Shown here one piece after another: positions 23,701 to 33,472 of a DNA stretch of 64,000 nt. Every line of letters starts with the position of its first letter. Within the stretch, counting starts at the first letter, position 1. The notes beneath the pieces were generated by a model that was given only the letters and a program-made list of their open reading frames with translations, made no database searches and had not been told where the DNA came from. The stretch spans positions 124,001 through 188,000 of the forward strand of contig NZ_JABEME010000003.1 of NCBI RefSeq assembly GCF_013004645.1, written 5' to 3'. The DNA comes from Stenotrophomonas africana. Its GTDB lineage: Bacteria > Pseudomonadota > Gammaproteobacteria > Xanthomonadales > Xanthomonadaceae. The translations under genes and the position numbers were made by a program.

Positions 23701-24900
23701 TCACTGAAGCGCCTGGGCCAGCTTGAGTACATCCGCCGGGAATGTCGCGTAGTCATCCAGTGGAGCGCGATGGCTGTCGCGTCGGTGGATGAGGCGCACG
23801 GCAACCATTCGCTGTTGCGGAACGATGACCAGGTGCTGGCCCAGGTAACCGTTGGCGGCGTAGGCAACGGTCGGGCCGCGTTGGATGTCGAACATGTCGG
23901 ACAGCTTGAGTCCACGACCGGTGATCTCGCTGCCATAGTGCTGCGGCCAGTCCGCCCCAAGTCGTTCGGCCACGTCCGCAATCAATGCACTCTTGCTGTC
24001 GAATACCCTGCCCTCGGTGGCCAGCAATGCCTGCTGGACCGGAGCGCTGACCCCATGCTGCGCCAGGAAGCCGGCCATCTGGCCTTTCAGCTCATAACGC
24101 TCCCATGCTGGAATGCGCCACCACAGAAGACCAACATCCGGGGAGCGGGCACTTGCTCCAGTCAGCAGCGCCACCGACCGCTCGCTCAACACGCGCGTAC
24201 CCGCCGGAGTCACGCCGCCATCAATCAGCAGCTGCCCGATCTTCGCCAGATCGCGGGCACTCAGCGACAATCCGGCCATGCCCAATGGCGTGCCCGCACC
24301 GTCCTTCAACCAGGTATATCGGGCAATGCCCAGCGGTTTGAACAGGCGCGCCTCAAGGTAGGCATCCATCGGTTCCCCTGCCAGACGCTCGACAATGCCG
24401 GGCAGCAGATTGGTAGCCTTGTTGTTGTAGGAGAACGTGGCGCCTGGATCGCTGCTCAGCTCTGCAGCCAGCGCGAGCTTGACCAGGTCCGGCGCAGCTT
24501 CCAGCTCTTCCCCCGCGTTGGCCACGTTCTGCAGGCCAGAGGTATGGTCCAGCAGCATACGTACCGTGATGTCCCTTTTCCGCCCCTGCTTCCACTCCGC
24601 GAATATGTTGCTTACCGGCTCGTCGACCGAGGCCAGTTTTCCGTCGTCCAGCAGGAGCATGATGGCCAGCGCGACCACCGACTTGGTGGCCGACATGAGG
24701 TGAACCGGCTCCTCGCCGGTCTCGGGCTGTAGCTCCAGCAGTGTTTTTCCATCCTTCCAGACAAGCACCGCGGCGGAATGCGCGGCACGGGCGTTGCGTT
24801 CGATCATCGCGACGGCGTCGGCCGTGGTGGTCGTGCTGGCCAGTGCAGGGAGGGCCAGCATCAAGGCCGCGAAGCCGGACAACCATCGTGCAGTTTTCAT
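23701..24900 (-). CDS. Secreted class C beta-lactamase-like serine hydrolase
   Basis: This 399-residue protein has a signal peptide (LSGFAALMLALPALAS) and the penicillin-binding fold motifs SATK (Ser70-Lys73) and YNN (Tyr158-Asn159-Asn160). A late HxG/KTG-like strand is less clear; GYLGQHLVIVPQ matches the usual position. Family members include AmpC, D-aminopeptidases and esterases, so drug hydrolysis is not proven. The ATG at 24898-24900 follows GGAAGAGCTGCCC. A perfect BlaI-type operator lies 34 bases upstream of the start, so expression probably answers to a BlaI/MecI-family repressor encoded elsewhere. Confidence 0.88.
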   Translation of the reverse strand: MKTARWLSGFAALMLALPALASTTTTADAVAMIERNARAAHSAAVLVWKDGKTLLELQPETGEEPVHLMSATKSVVALAIMLLLDDGKLASVDEPVSNIFAEWKQGRKRDITVRMLLDHTSGLQNVANAGEELEAAPDLVKLALAAELSSDPGATFSYNNKATNLLPGIVERLAGEPMDAYLEARLFKPLGIARYTWLKDGAGTPLGMAGLSLSARDLAKIGQLLIDGGVTPAGTRVLSERSVALLTGASARSPDVGLLWWRIPAWERYELKGQMAGFLAQHGVSAPVQQALLATEGRVFDSKSALIADVAERLGADWPQHYGSEITGRGLKLSDMFDIQRGPTVAYAANGYLGQHLVIVPQQRMVAVRLIHRRDSHRAPLDDYATFPADVLKLAQALQ

Positions 24901-24933
24901 GGGCAGCTCTTCCGGTGAATGCCTGCTCACATT

Positions 24934-24949
24934 GACTACAACTGTAGTC
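24934..24949. promoter_or_regulatory. BlaI/MecI-type operator
   Basis: GACTACAACTGTAGTC is a perfect inverted repeat of GACTACA with a two-base spacer. It fits the GACTACA-N2-TGTAGTC pattern known for BlaI/MecI repressors of penicillinase genes. It lies in the promoter of the serine hydrolase; no blaI gene is in the window. Confidence 0.7.
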
Positions 24950-25225
24950 ACAGCCGAGTGCCTGAAGTCATGCCCGGCCACGTGGCAGCATCAGCACCAC
25001 GCGACCCGCATGGCCCCGTAGCCCGCCAGCGGATACGCGAAGCCGATGGCCCTTGCTGCCGGCCCGCTTTCTGATGGTTCCGATCCGGCCGTTGCAGTCG
25101 CAGGCAGGGCGCAACGCCGCTCGATTTCGTTTCGCATTGCAGCAAATGCGGCGTGCCAGGCAGCCCTGCTGATCGCTCAACTGCCTGATTTCCCGAGCAT
25201 CTGGTCATCCATCGTTCATTCTGAT

Positions 25226-25239
25226 TGACAGCGTTGTCA
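25226..25239. promoter_or_regulatory. LacI-type operator, TonB receptor promoter
   Basis: TGACAGCGTTGTCA is a near-perfect palindrome 78 bases before the receptor start. It is the exact reverse complement of the operator at 30814-30827, before the GH3 gene. Confidence 0.75.
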
Positions 25240-25317
25240 GGCGGCGCTTACAAGAGCCCACGTCCGGCGCGTGGCGCGGGAACGTCCAGACATCACTTAT
25301 GGGGAGAGAGGGACCCT

Positions 25318-27984
25318 ATGACCGGCCATTTCAGGAAGAGCACACTCGCACAGGCAGTACTTGCCACCATCGTCACCGCCACTGCAGCGCTGCCGGTCGC
25401 AGCGCAAACAGCCAAGGAAACCAGCTCCACCACCACCAGCGAGGCACGGGAGGCCTCAACGCTGGACGCCGTCATCGTCACTGTCGAACGCCGGGAACAG
25501 GACCTGCAGAAATATGCAGGTACCGCCCAGGCAATTTCCGCGGACGATACGCGTGCGCTGGGCATCAACAATGAGCTGCGCAACATCCAGGCCCTGGTGC
25601 CGGGCATGAGCATGGCCAACCAGGAAGGCAACCTGGAGATCTTCATCCGCGGCGTGGGCTCTTCGAACAATACCGAGCTGGGTGATCCGGGCGCCGCGCC
25701 TCACATCAACGGGGCCTACATTGCGCGACCGCGCGGTCTGGGCGGCATGTTCTACGATGTCGAACGCGTGGAGATCAACAAGGGCCCGCAGGGCACGCTG
25801 CGCGGTCGAAATGCACTGGCCGGCACGCTTAACATCATCACCAAGCGCCCCGACCTGGAAGCCTTCGGCGGATATGTACAGGCCGAAGTGGGTAATCGTG
25901 ACCACCGGGGTGGCGAGTTCGCACTGAACCTGCCGATCGGCGGTGGCGCGGCCTTCCGCGTGGCCGGCTACAAGGTGGAGAAGGACTCTCCGTTCAAGAA
26001 TGCGGGGCGCGCGCAGGACCTGGAACCGGCAGGCGTGCAGGATGATCGCGGCGCACGCCTGTCGTTCCTGTACCAGCCGGATGACAAGCTCTCGATCTTC
26101 GCCATGGCCGACATCGGCAAGGAAGGCGGCACGGGCTATCCCGGTGCCAACGTCTACACTGCCGCGAAGGCCGGTTATCTGCCGGACGATGTCGACCTGC
26201 GCAAGATCATCTACCGTGGCGCGCAGGGCAAGCTCGACAGCACCAACTGGGGGGCGCAGACCAGCATTTCCTACGACTTCGGCAAGGTGGCGGTGGAGTA
26301 CAACGGCAGCTACCGCAACGTGGACTACCGCCAGACCAATGCGCAGAGCGAAGGCATCCTCTGGCCGGGCCGCAACATCGATCCGGTATCGCCCAGCAAC
26401 CCGGGTGGCATCGACTACGACAACTACTCCACGCAGTATTGGCTGACCGAGTCGGAGTCGCAGGTGCATGAGCTGCGGTTCACGTCGGATCAGGACGAAC
26501 GGCTGCGCTGGACCACCGGCCTGTTCCATTTCAACGAGGACCAGCGGGTCGGTTATCTCTCGCTGGTCGACAAGGGACGCTGGTACTCGGGCACCGAGTT
26601 CACCATGCCCAAGGTCAACGGCAAATCTTCGGCGATATTTGCCGACGGCACCTTCGACGTCACAGATCGCCTGCGGTTGAAGGGCGGCCTGCGCTACTCC
26701 GAAGAGAAGAAGTCGCGTTACGGCATCGGTGGCAACTGGTCGCTGGGCCTGCCCGGCCAGGGCGGCGACTTCGCCACGCGATTGGGAACGCCGGGCTTCG
26801 AGCCGGCCTTCATGAGCCGCCCGAATTTTGATGTCAGCAACATCACCTCGCAAGCCGAGATGGCCCGTTTCCTGCTGCAGGGCGTGCTGCGCCACGGTCG
26901 CAATGATACGTTGCTGCAGCAGATCGGTGCGGTGCCCGACGGCGGCCCCTTCGGGTGTGTGGATCGTCCCGACATCGGCGGCGACACCGTCGACTGCCCG
27001 TACCAGAGCTGGGCCCAGGTCAGCGCGATTCCTGCCCAGCAGTTCGGCAAGAGCAAGTTCAGCTTTACCGACTGGCGCGCGGGTTTCGAGTACGACGTGA
27101 GCGACGACAGCCTGCTGTACGGCCTGGTGTCGACCGGCCACAAGGCGGGCGGCTTCAACGACACGTTCGATCCGAAGGAGATTCCGGAGACGTTCAAGCC
27201 CGAATCGATCATTGCCTACGAAATCGGCAGCAAGAACTCGTTCCAGATGCTGGGCCGAACCTCGACCTTCAACGTCAGCGGCTTCTATTACGACTACAGC
27301 GACCAGGTGTTCCAGGACCTGGCGGTGATCGCCACCAACCCGACCACTGGCGAAGCCACTGGCTATGCGCTGGTCAACCGCAATGTCGGCAAGTCGGCGG
27401 TGTATGGCCTGGAGGCGGAAAGCAGCCTGCGCTTCCCGCACAACTTCATGGTCAACATCAATGCACTCTGGATGGATAGTGAGATCAAGCGCGGCACCGT
27501 CGCCGATGTCCGCAGCCAGAACTACGACGCCGGTGGTGCCACTTCGTTGATCGACCTGTCCGGCAATGAACTGCCGCTGGCCTCGAAGCTCACCTTCAAC
27601 GTGCGCCTGCAGCACACGACCGAGCTGCGCTTCGGTACCTTCGACTGGCAGTTGCTGGCCTCGTACCGCTCGGCCTTCTTCCTGACCCAGTACAACAACC
27701 GGGACGTGGAGTTCATCCGCAAGGATCCGGTCACTGGCGAACTGGTTCATGACCGCACGCAGAGCGCTGCTGCCGCAGGCTTCCCGGACCGTCAGCGCGG
27801 CGAGACCACCTTGAACGCCGGCATCGGGTTTACGTCACTGAGCGGCAACTGGCGGGTCGAAGCATGGGGCAACAACCTGCTCGGCAACGACGTCTCGCAG
27901 AAGGCGCTGGTCGGATCGGGCATCAACGTTCGCTTCCTGAACGATCCGCGCAGCTACGGCCTGCGCCTGCGTTACCAGTTCTGA
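25318..27984 (+). CDS. TonB-dependent receptor of a glycoside locus
   Basis: The 888-residue outer-membrane receptor has a signal peptide ending near PVAAQ, a TonB box region around LDAVIVTVERREQ, a plug domain (ALGINNELRNIQALVPGMS to GPQGTLRGRNALAGTLNIITKRP) and a long beta barrel ending in the terminal aromatic strand YGLRLRYQF. A GGGGAGAGAGGGA ribosome site precedes the ATG. Its promoter carries a LacI-type operator, and an MFS carrier, a LacI repressor and a GH3 glucosidase follow. It therefore probably imports a beta-linked oligosaccharide rather than a siderophore, as in the CUT systems of Xanthomonas. The ligand is unknown. Confidence 0.93.
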   Translation: MTGHFRKSTLAQAVLATIVTATAALPVAAQTAKETSSTTTSEAREASTLDAVIVTVERREQDLQKYAGTAQAISADDTRALGINNELRNIQALVPGMSMANQEGNLEIFIRGVGSSNNTELGDPGAAPHINGAYIARPRGLGGMFYDVERVEINKGPQGTLRGRNALAGTLNIITKRPDLEAFGGYVQAEVGNRDHRGGEFALNLPIGGGAAFRVAGYKVEKDSPFKNAGRAQDLEPAGVQDDRGARLSFLYQPDDKLSIFAMADIGKEGGTGYPGANVYTAAKAGYLPDDVDLRKIIYRGAQGKLDSTNWGAQTSISYDFGKVAVEYNGSYRNVDYRQTNAQSEGILWPGRNIDPVSPSNPGGIDYDNYSTQYWLTESESQVHELRFTSDQDERLRWTTGLFHFNEDQRVGYLSLVDKGRWYSGTEFTMPKVNGKSSAIFADGTFDVTDRLRLKGGLRYSEEKKSRYGIGGNWSLGLPGQGGDFATRLGTPGFEPAFMSRPNFDVSNITSQAEMARFLLQGVLRHGRNDTLLQQIGAVPDGGPFGCVDRPDIGGDTVDCPYQSWAQVSAIPAQQFGKSKFSFTDWRAGFEYDVSDDSLLYGLVSTGHKAGGFNDTFDPKEIPETFKPESIIAYEIGSKNSFQMLGRTSTFNVSGFYYDYSDQVFQDLAVIATNPTTGEATGYALVNRNVGKSAVYGLEAESSLRFPHNFMVNINALWMDSEIKRGTVADVRSQNYDAGGATSLIDLSGNELPLASKLTFNVRLQHTTELRFGTFDWQLLASYRSAFFLTQYNNRDVEFIRKDPVTGELVHDRTQSAAAAGFPDRQRGETTLNAGIGFTSLSGNWRVEAWGNNLLGNDVSQKALVGSGINVRFLNDPRSYGLRLRYQF

Positions 27985-28000
27985 GCAACAACCCCATGAA

Positions 28001-28025
28001 GGAGGGCCGGGTTCGCCGGCCCTCC
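28001..28025 (+). terminator. Hairpin after TonB receptor
   Basis: GGAGGGCCGG and CCGGCCCTCC form a perfect ten-pair stem with a GTTCG loop, 17 bases after the stop. No T-run follows. It may limit read-through into the MFS gene. Confidence 0.65.
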
Positions 28026-28098
28026 CCACGCAACCACCTGTTCCCGTCCTGTGCGTCAACGCGCAGGGCGTCGTCCTGTACGACATGACATGAGAATC

Positions 28099-29559
28099 AT
28101 GAAACACACAACCCGCTGGTCGCAGTTCGGTGTACTCATCACGGTCTTCTTCTTCTGGGGCTTCGTTGCCGCAAGCAACGGCATCCTCATTCCGGTGTTC
28201 AAGAAGGCGTTCCATCTCAGCCAGGCGCAGAGCATGTACGTGGCGATGGCTTTCTACGTTGCCTACACCGCTGGTTCACTGATCTACATCGCCGTCTCCC
28301 GCGCCATCGGCAGCGACCTGCTGCATCGGGTGGGCTATCGCAACGGCATCTGCATCGGCCTGCTGGTCTCGGCACTGGGCGCCCTGCTCTTCTATCCAGC
28401 AGCCAACACCGGCTCGTTTGCACTGATGCTGTCCGGCCTGTTCATCGTGGGCCTGGGCTTCTCGCTCCAGCAGATCGCGGCCAATACGCTGGCGGTGATC
28501 ATGGGTGATCCGGCCACCGGATCGCAGCGCCTGACCATGGCCGGCGGCGTCAACAACCTGGGGGCAACAGTAGGCCCACTGCTGGTGAGCATTGCCATCT
28601 TCGGCAGTGTGTCAGCGGGCAATACAGAGGCCAGCATCGAGAGCGTAAAGATACCGTACCTGGTACTGGGCGCCGCCTTCGTACTGGTGGCCGTGCTGCT
28701 GCGGTTCTCGAGCGTGCCCAATCATGTCGAGCTGTCCGCGACGGTCCCCGCAGGCGTAACCGGGGCAGATCACCAGACAGACCGCAGATCTGCGCTTGCT
28801 TACCCGCAGCTGGTCATGGGCATGATCGCGATCTTCCTCTACGTCGGCGTGGAGGTATCGACCATCGACAATCTTCCGGCCTACCTTGAACAGCCCTTGA
28901 GCAAGGGCGGACTGGGCCTGGAAACCTCGGTGATCGCCCCGTTCGTGTCGTTGTACTGGGCCAGCCTGATGATCGGCCGCTGGGGTGGTGCCGCCGGCGC
29001 GTTCGACGTGCGCGCGGGCACGCAGAAGCTCCTGATGCTGGTGTTGCCGTTCATTGCATTCGCCATCTACCTTGCCGTCAACGCGATCTCTGGCCACAAC
29101 TCCGCACAGTTCTTCCACTACGCGCCGGTGATCGTCCTGATGATCATCGCCACCCTGGCCAGCAAGGGCAGTCCATCGCGCATGCTGCTGTACTTCGCCG
29201 TGTGTGGCATTGCGGCGCAGCTGGTCGGCATGTTCACCACCGGAATGATCAGTGTGATCGCCTTCATCAGTGTCGGGCTGTTCTGCAGCACGATGTGGCC
29301 CTGCATCTTTACCCTGGCCATCTCCGGCCTGGGCCGCCACACCAATCAGGCAAGCAGTCTGCTGATCATGATGATCATGGGCGGCGGCGTCGTCAGTTGG
29401 GCGCAGGGTGCACTTGCCGACAAGGTCGGTGTGCACTACAGCTTCATCATCGGCGTGCTGTGTTTCTGCTATCTCGCCTTCTACGCCTGGGCGGCCGGCC
29501 GTACGCTGCGTCGCCAGGGCGTTGACCTGGAGCGGTTGGCGACCGAAGGGGGCCACTGA
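28099..29559 (+). CDS. MFS sugar transporter, FucP-like
   Basis: The 486-residue protein has 12 predicted helices and resembles the FucP/GluP branch of MFS sugar:H+ symporters. Notable segments are FFFWGFVAASNGILIPVFKKAF in helix 1, GLGFSLQQIAANTLAVIMG, and GRWGGAAGAF after helix 8. A long loop around residues 205-225 separates the halves. The start is uncertain; ATG at 28090 would add three residues. Between a TonB receptor and a LacI regulator with a GH3 enzyme, it probably takes the freed monosaccharide, such as glucose, across the inner membrane. Confidence 0.9.
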   Translation: MKHTTRWSQFGVLITVFFFWGFVAASNGILIPVFKKAFHLSQAQSMYVAMAFYVAYTAGSLIYIAVSRAIGSDLLHRVGYRNGICIGLLVSALGALLFYPAANTGSFALMLSGLFIVGLGFSLQQIAANTLAVIMGDPATGSQRLTMAGGVNNLGATVGPLLVSIAIFGSVSAGNTEASIESVKIPYLVLGAAFVLVAVLLRFSSVPNHVELSATVPAGVTGADHQTDRRSALAYPQLVMGMIAIFLYVGVEVSTIDNLPAYLEQPLSKGGLGLETSVIAPFVSLYWASLMIGRWGGAAGAFDVRAGTQKLLMLVLPFIAFAIYLAVNAISGHNSAQFFHYAPVIVLMIIATLASKGSPSRMLLYFAVCGIAAQLVGMFTTGMISVIAFISVGLFCSTMWPCIFTLAISGLGRHTNQASSLLIMMIMGGGVVSWAQGALADKVGVHYSFIIGVLCFCYLAFYAWAAGRTLRRQGVDLERLATEGGH

Positions 29560-29620
29560 GGCGCGCCCCCGCCCTGCCAGCGCGGCCTGCGGATCGCGCC
29601 GGCCGGCCGCTGGAGCGCTT

Positions 29621-30688
29621 TCAATCGTGACGGACCGGTCCCGTGGATCGCCGGACCTGCAGGGCGTAGTCAATATCGACCACGCCACCGCTACCGAGCT
29701 CGCGCACTTCCTTGATCAGCTCCATGGCCGCGCGCCGGCCCATCTCACGGGTGGGCTGGCAGACGGTGGTCAACGCCGGATAGATCTGGCGGGCAATCGG
29801 CGTGTCATCGAAACCACAGACCGAGATGTCGCCCGGCACCGAAAGGCCGTGCTCGAACACCGCGCAGATGACCCCCGCCGCCATATCGTCGTTGGCGGCG
29901 AAGATGGCGGTCGGCCGATCAGGTCGATCAAGCAGCGCGTTGGCACCGTTGTAGCCTGATTCGTATGAAAACTCGCCCTCCAGCACCAGGCTGGGGTCGT
30001 AGCGCAGCCCCGCCCTGCGCAGGCCTTCACGGTAGCCTGCCAGGCGCCACATGCTTGCGCCGTGCGCGGCGTGCCCCTTGATATGGGCGATGCGGGTATG
30101 GCCGAGCGAGGCCAGGTGTGCGATCAGTGCGACCACCGCGCCGATCTCGTCCACCACCACGCCCACGTTCCGGTTCTGTTCCTTTGCCGAAATGCTGGAA
30201 TACGGGATGCCCAGGTCGACCAAGCGCTCCAGCAGGGCGCTGTCGTCGGTCAGTGGTGGCGTCAGCACCACGCCGTCGAGCTGCGACTGCATGATCAACG
30301 ACTCGACCTTCTCCACGATATCGGCTGCGTCGTAGATCAGCGGCGCCAGCATCAGGTTGTAGTGCTGTTCCATGCAGGCATCGAGCACCCCCATCTCGAT
30401 CTCCATCAGATAGTTCGAGGACGGATTGTCGAACAGCATCGCGATCAGGTAGGAACGCCGGCCGGCGAGGACACGCGCCGAGGGCAAGGGTCGGTAGCGC
30501 AGCTTTTCCACTGCAGCATCAACACGGGCACGCGTACTCTTGGAGACGTTCGGCTCGTTGTTGAGCACGCGCGATACGGTCTTCATGGAGACCCCGGCCG
30601 TTGCCGCGACATCCTCGATGCGCACGCGTCCCGGCCTGCCTGCGGGTACCTGTTCAGGTCCCGGCATCCCCCGCCCTCTGCCCGTCAT
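29621..30688 (-). CDS. LacI-family repressor of the glycoside locus
   Basis: The 355-residue regulator has an N-terminal helix-turn-helix (RIEDVAATAGVSMKTVSRVLNNEPNVS) and hinge (YRPLPSARVLAGRRS), followed by the sugar-binding domain ending in VCGFDDTPIARQIYPALTTV. A preceding 20-residue Gly/Arg/Pro-rich leader makes the start doubtful: ATG at 30688 or at 30667. It is divergent from GH3 and convergent with the MFS gene. The operator TGACAACGCTGTCA at 30814 and its mirror at 25226 are the likely binding sites, so one repressor would control receptor, carrier and enzyme. Confidence 0.92.
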   Translation of the reverse strand: MTGRGRGMPGPEQVPAGRPGRVRIEDVAATAGVSMKTVSRVLNNEPNVSKSTRARVDAAVEKLRYRPLPSARVLAGRRSYLIAMLFDNPSSNYLMEIEMGVLDACMEQHYNLMLAPLIYDAADIVEKVESLIMQSQLDGVVLTPPLTDDSALLERLVDLGIPYSSISAKEQNRNVGVVVDEIGAVVALIAHLASLGHTRIAHIKGHAAHGASMWRLAGYREGLRRAGLRYDPSLVLEGEFSYESGYNGANALLDRPDRPTAIFAANDDMAAGVICAVFEHGLSVPGDISVCGFDDTPIARQIYPALTTVCQPTREMGRRAAMELIKEVRELGSGGVVDIDYALQVRRSTGPVRHD

Positions 30689-30813
30689 AGCCTCACCATC
30701 TGTACCGGAACCCTGCACCACGGGATGTGGATGCAGATGCAACTTTATCCTCAAATCCGATGCCGCTGTGCAGCAAGCAATCGTCTCAAGGGCTGGGTAT
30801 GCTCGAATTCGAC

Positions 30814-30827
30814 TGACAACGCTGTCA
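30814..30827. promoter_or_regulatory. LacI-type operator, GH3/LacI divergent promoter
   Basis: TGACAACGCTGTCA lies 58-71 bases before the GH3 start and 126 bases before the lacI-type start. It is the exact reverse complement of the site before the TonB receptor. Confidence 0.75.
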
Positions 30828-30884
30828 GGTTGCTTTCTGGTCTGCACGCCCCCTTCAAGCCAACCATCCGAGATGATCGTTCCC

Positions 30885-33461
30885 ATGAACTTCCGTCATT
30901 CCGATCGTGCGAAGCGCAACCCCGGTTTCCGTCTACACCACCTGATGCTGACCGCCGCGCTCGCCTTGGCGCTGGCACCGGCTATTGGCGCGGCCCCTGC
31001 CCCGCAGCACGAAGCAGGCACGATCACAGCCGCCAACTGGCCGAAGGCGAAGTGGCCGCTGGCCAATGATCCGGCAATGGAGAAACGCATCGACGCACTG
31101 ATCGCGTCGATGACGCTGGAGGAGAAGGTCGGCCAGATCGTGCAGGGCGATATCGCCAGCGTCACGCCTGATGACGTGCGCAAGTACCGACTGGGCTCAA
31201 TCCTTGCTGGTGGCGCGTCCGACCCGGGTGGCCGCTACAACGCCAGGCCCGCCGAGTGGCTGGCGCTGGCTGATGCGTTCTGGGAAGCCTCGATGGACAC
31301 GCGCAATGGTGGCAAGGCCATCCCGATCATATGGGGCATCGACGCGATGCATGGCCAGAGCAATGTGGTTGGCGCCACCCTGTTTCCGCACAACATCGGC
31401 CTGGGCGCGGCGCGCAACCCGGAACTGCTGCGCGAGATCGCAAGGATCACCGCAGCCGAAACCCGCGTGACCGGCATGGAATGGACGTTCGCGCCGACCG
31501 TGGCGGTTCCGCAGGATGACCGTTGGGGTCGTACCTATGAAGGATACTCCGAGGACCCTGCGCTGGTGGCGAGCTATGCGGGGCCATTCGTCGAAGGCCT
31601 GCAGGGCAAGGTCGGCGCGGCCGACTTCCTTGATGACCACCACGTGATGACAACGGTGAAGCATTTCCTCGGTGACGGCGGAACCGAAAACGGCAAGGAC
31701 CAGGGCAACACCACGGTCAGCGAGGCCGCATTGCGCGACATCCATGCCGCCGGATACCTGCCGGCGATCAACGCCGGTGCGCAATCGGTGATGGCGTCGT
31801 TCAACAGCTTCCATGGCGAGAAAATGCACGGCCACAAGCCATTGCTGACCGATGTGCTGAAGGGCCGGATGGCGTTTGGCGGCTTCGTGGTCGGCGACTG
31901 GAACGGCCATGGCCAGATCAAGGGCTGCACCAACACCGATTGCGCGAAGACCTATGTTGCCGGCCTGGACATGGCGATGGCGCCGGACAGCTGGAAAGGC
32001 ATGTACGAAAGCACGCTGGCCCACGTAAAGGACGGCAGCCTGCCGGAGGCACGGTTGGACGACGCGGTGCGCCGCATCCTGCGGGTAAAGATGCGCATGG
32101 GCCTGTTCGACAAGCCCAGGCCGTCCGAGCGCGCATTGGGCGGCAAGTTCGAGCTGCTCGGGGCGCCGGCGCATCGCCAGGTGGCGCGGCAGGCCGTGCG
32201 CGAATCGCTGGTGCTGCTGAAGAACCAGAACCAGTTGCTGCCACTGTCGCCGAAGCAGCGCGTGCTGGTGGCCGGCAATGGCGCCAACGACATGGGCCGC
32301 CAAGCCGGCGGCTGGACGTTGAGCTGGCAGGGCGATGGCACGCGACGCGAGGACTTCCCTAATGCTGAAACGATCTGGGAAGGGCTGGAGGCACAGGTCA
32401 GATCGGGCGGCGGACAGGCCGAGCTGGTGGCCGATGGTCGTTACCGCAACCGTCCCGATGTGGCCATCGTGGTGTTCGGCGAAGAGCCGTACGCCGAGTT
32501 CCAGGGCGACCTGCCGAATCTGATGTTCAAGAACGGCAAGTCCGGCGACCTGGAACTGATGCAGCGCTTGAAGGCCGACGGCATTCCGGTTGTCGCGGTC
32601 TTCCTGGGTGGGCGCCCGCTGTGGCTCAACCGCGAAATCAATGTAGCCGACGCCTTCGTGGCCGCCTGGCTGCCCGGATCGGAAGGTGCCGGCGTGGCCG
32701 ATGTCCTTCTGCGCGGGGCCGATGGCCGGGTGCAGCACGATTTCCGCGGAAAGTTGAGCTTCTCGTGGCCACGCCGCGCCAACCAGTACCAGAACAACGT
32801 GGGGCAGAAGGACTACGACCCGCAGTTCGCCTTCGGATACGGCCTGACCTATGGCGACAAGGGAAACCTGCCTGCTCTTTCCGAGGACCCGGGCATTGAT
32901 CCGGACGCCGCGGGCAGCGGTACCCTGTTCGATCGTGGTGTGGCCGGCACCGGCCTGATGCTTCGCCTGACTGCCGCCAATGGCGAATCGACCGATGTCG
33001 TGCATCCCAATGCAACAACTGCCGACCAGTCACTGGCGATGGTCGCGATCAATACCGATGTGCAGGAGGGCGCACGTCAGTTCAGTTTCCGGGCGCCGGC
33101 CACGGTGGCGTTGCAGGCCAATACTCCGCTGGACTGGTCGCGCGAGACCAACGGCGAGCTCTCCGTGGTAACGACCGTGCGTGTCGAACAGCTCCCGGCG
33201 GAATCCGCAGTGACACTCGGTACCACCTGCGGGGCGGCGTGTGCTGCCGAGGTTGCGCTGGGCCCTGCGCTGTCGGCGGCGCCGCGCAATGAGTGGATCA
33301 GGCTGGGCGTTCCCCTCAAGTGCCTGGCCAAGGCCGGGGCAGACATGAGCCGCTTGAACGTGCCGTTTGCGCTGCGCGCCGGAAAGGGCACAACGCTTGC
33401 GATCACCTCGGTCGTACTGGGCACCGAGTTTGATCGCAAGGTGGAGTGTGCGACGCAGTAG
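30885..33461 (+). CDS. GH3 exo-beta-glucosidase, exported
   Basis: The protein of 858 residues has an Arg-rich signal region and hydrophobic core (LMLTAALALALAPAIGAA), so it is periplasmic or lipid-anchored. The GH3 N-terminal barrel includes HGQSNVVGATLFPHNIGLGA and the KHFLGDGGT segment; the nucleophile is Asp338 in FVVGDWNGHG. A GH3 C-terminal domain follows (ESLVLLKNQNQLLPL), then an extra C-terminal region of about 200 residues like the galactose-binding ExoP-type domain. It would trim beta-glucosides or cellodextrins taken up by the upstream receptor. The start could also be ATG at 30873. Confidence 0.93.
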   Translation: MNFRHSDRAKRNPGFRLHHLMLTAALALALAPAIGAAPAPQHEAGTITAANWPKAKWPLANDPAMEKRIDALIASMTLEEKVGQIVQGDIASVTPDDVRKYRLGSILAGGASDPGGRYNARPAEWLALADAFWEASMDTRNGGKAIPIIWGIDAMHGQSNVVGATLFPHNIGLGAARNPELLREIARITAAETRVTGMEWTFAPTVAVPQDDRWGRTYEGYSEDPALVASYAGPFVEGLQGKVGAADFLDDHHVMTTVKHFLGDGGTENGKDQGNTTVSEAALRDIHAAGYLPAINAGAQSVMASFNSFHGEKMHGHKPLLTDVLKGRMAFGGFVVGDWNGHGQIKGCTNTDCAKTYVAGLDMAMAPDSWKGMYESTLAHVKDGSLPEARLDDAVRRILRVKMRMGLFDKPRPSERALGGKFELLGAPAHRQVARQAVRESLVLLKNQNQLLPLSPKQRVLVAGNGANDMGRQAGGWTLSWQGDGTRREDFPNAETIWEGLEAQVRSGGGQAELVADGRYRNRPDVAIVVFGEEPYAEFQGDLPNLMFKNGKSGDLELMQRLKADGIPVVAVFLGGRPLWLNREINVADAFVAAWLPGSEGAGVADVLLRGADGRVQHDFRGKLSFSWPRRANQYQNNVGQKDYDPQFAFGYGLTYGDKGNLPALSEDPGIDPDAAGSGTLFDRGVAGTGLMLRLTAANGESTDVVHPNATTADQSLAMVAINTDVQEGARQFSFRAPATVALQANTPLDWSRETNGELSVVTTVRVEQLPAESAVTLGTTCGAACAAEVALGPALSAAPRNEWIRLGVPLKCLAKAGADMSRLNVPFALRAGKGTTLAITSVVLGTEFDRKVECATQ

Positions 33462-33472
33462 GCGCGGTGTTG

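Noticed and set aside
25456..27750. Long open frame on the minus strand, 764 codons, opposite the TonB receptor
   Set aside because: It is antisense to a clear receptor gene and its product is a low-complexity His/Arg/Val mixture, as expected when high-GC codons are read backwards.
31197..33005. Minus-strand frame of 602 codons under the GH3 gene
   Set aside because: Shadow frame opposite a well supported glycosidase; no start context or domain.
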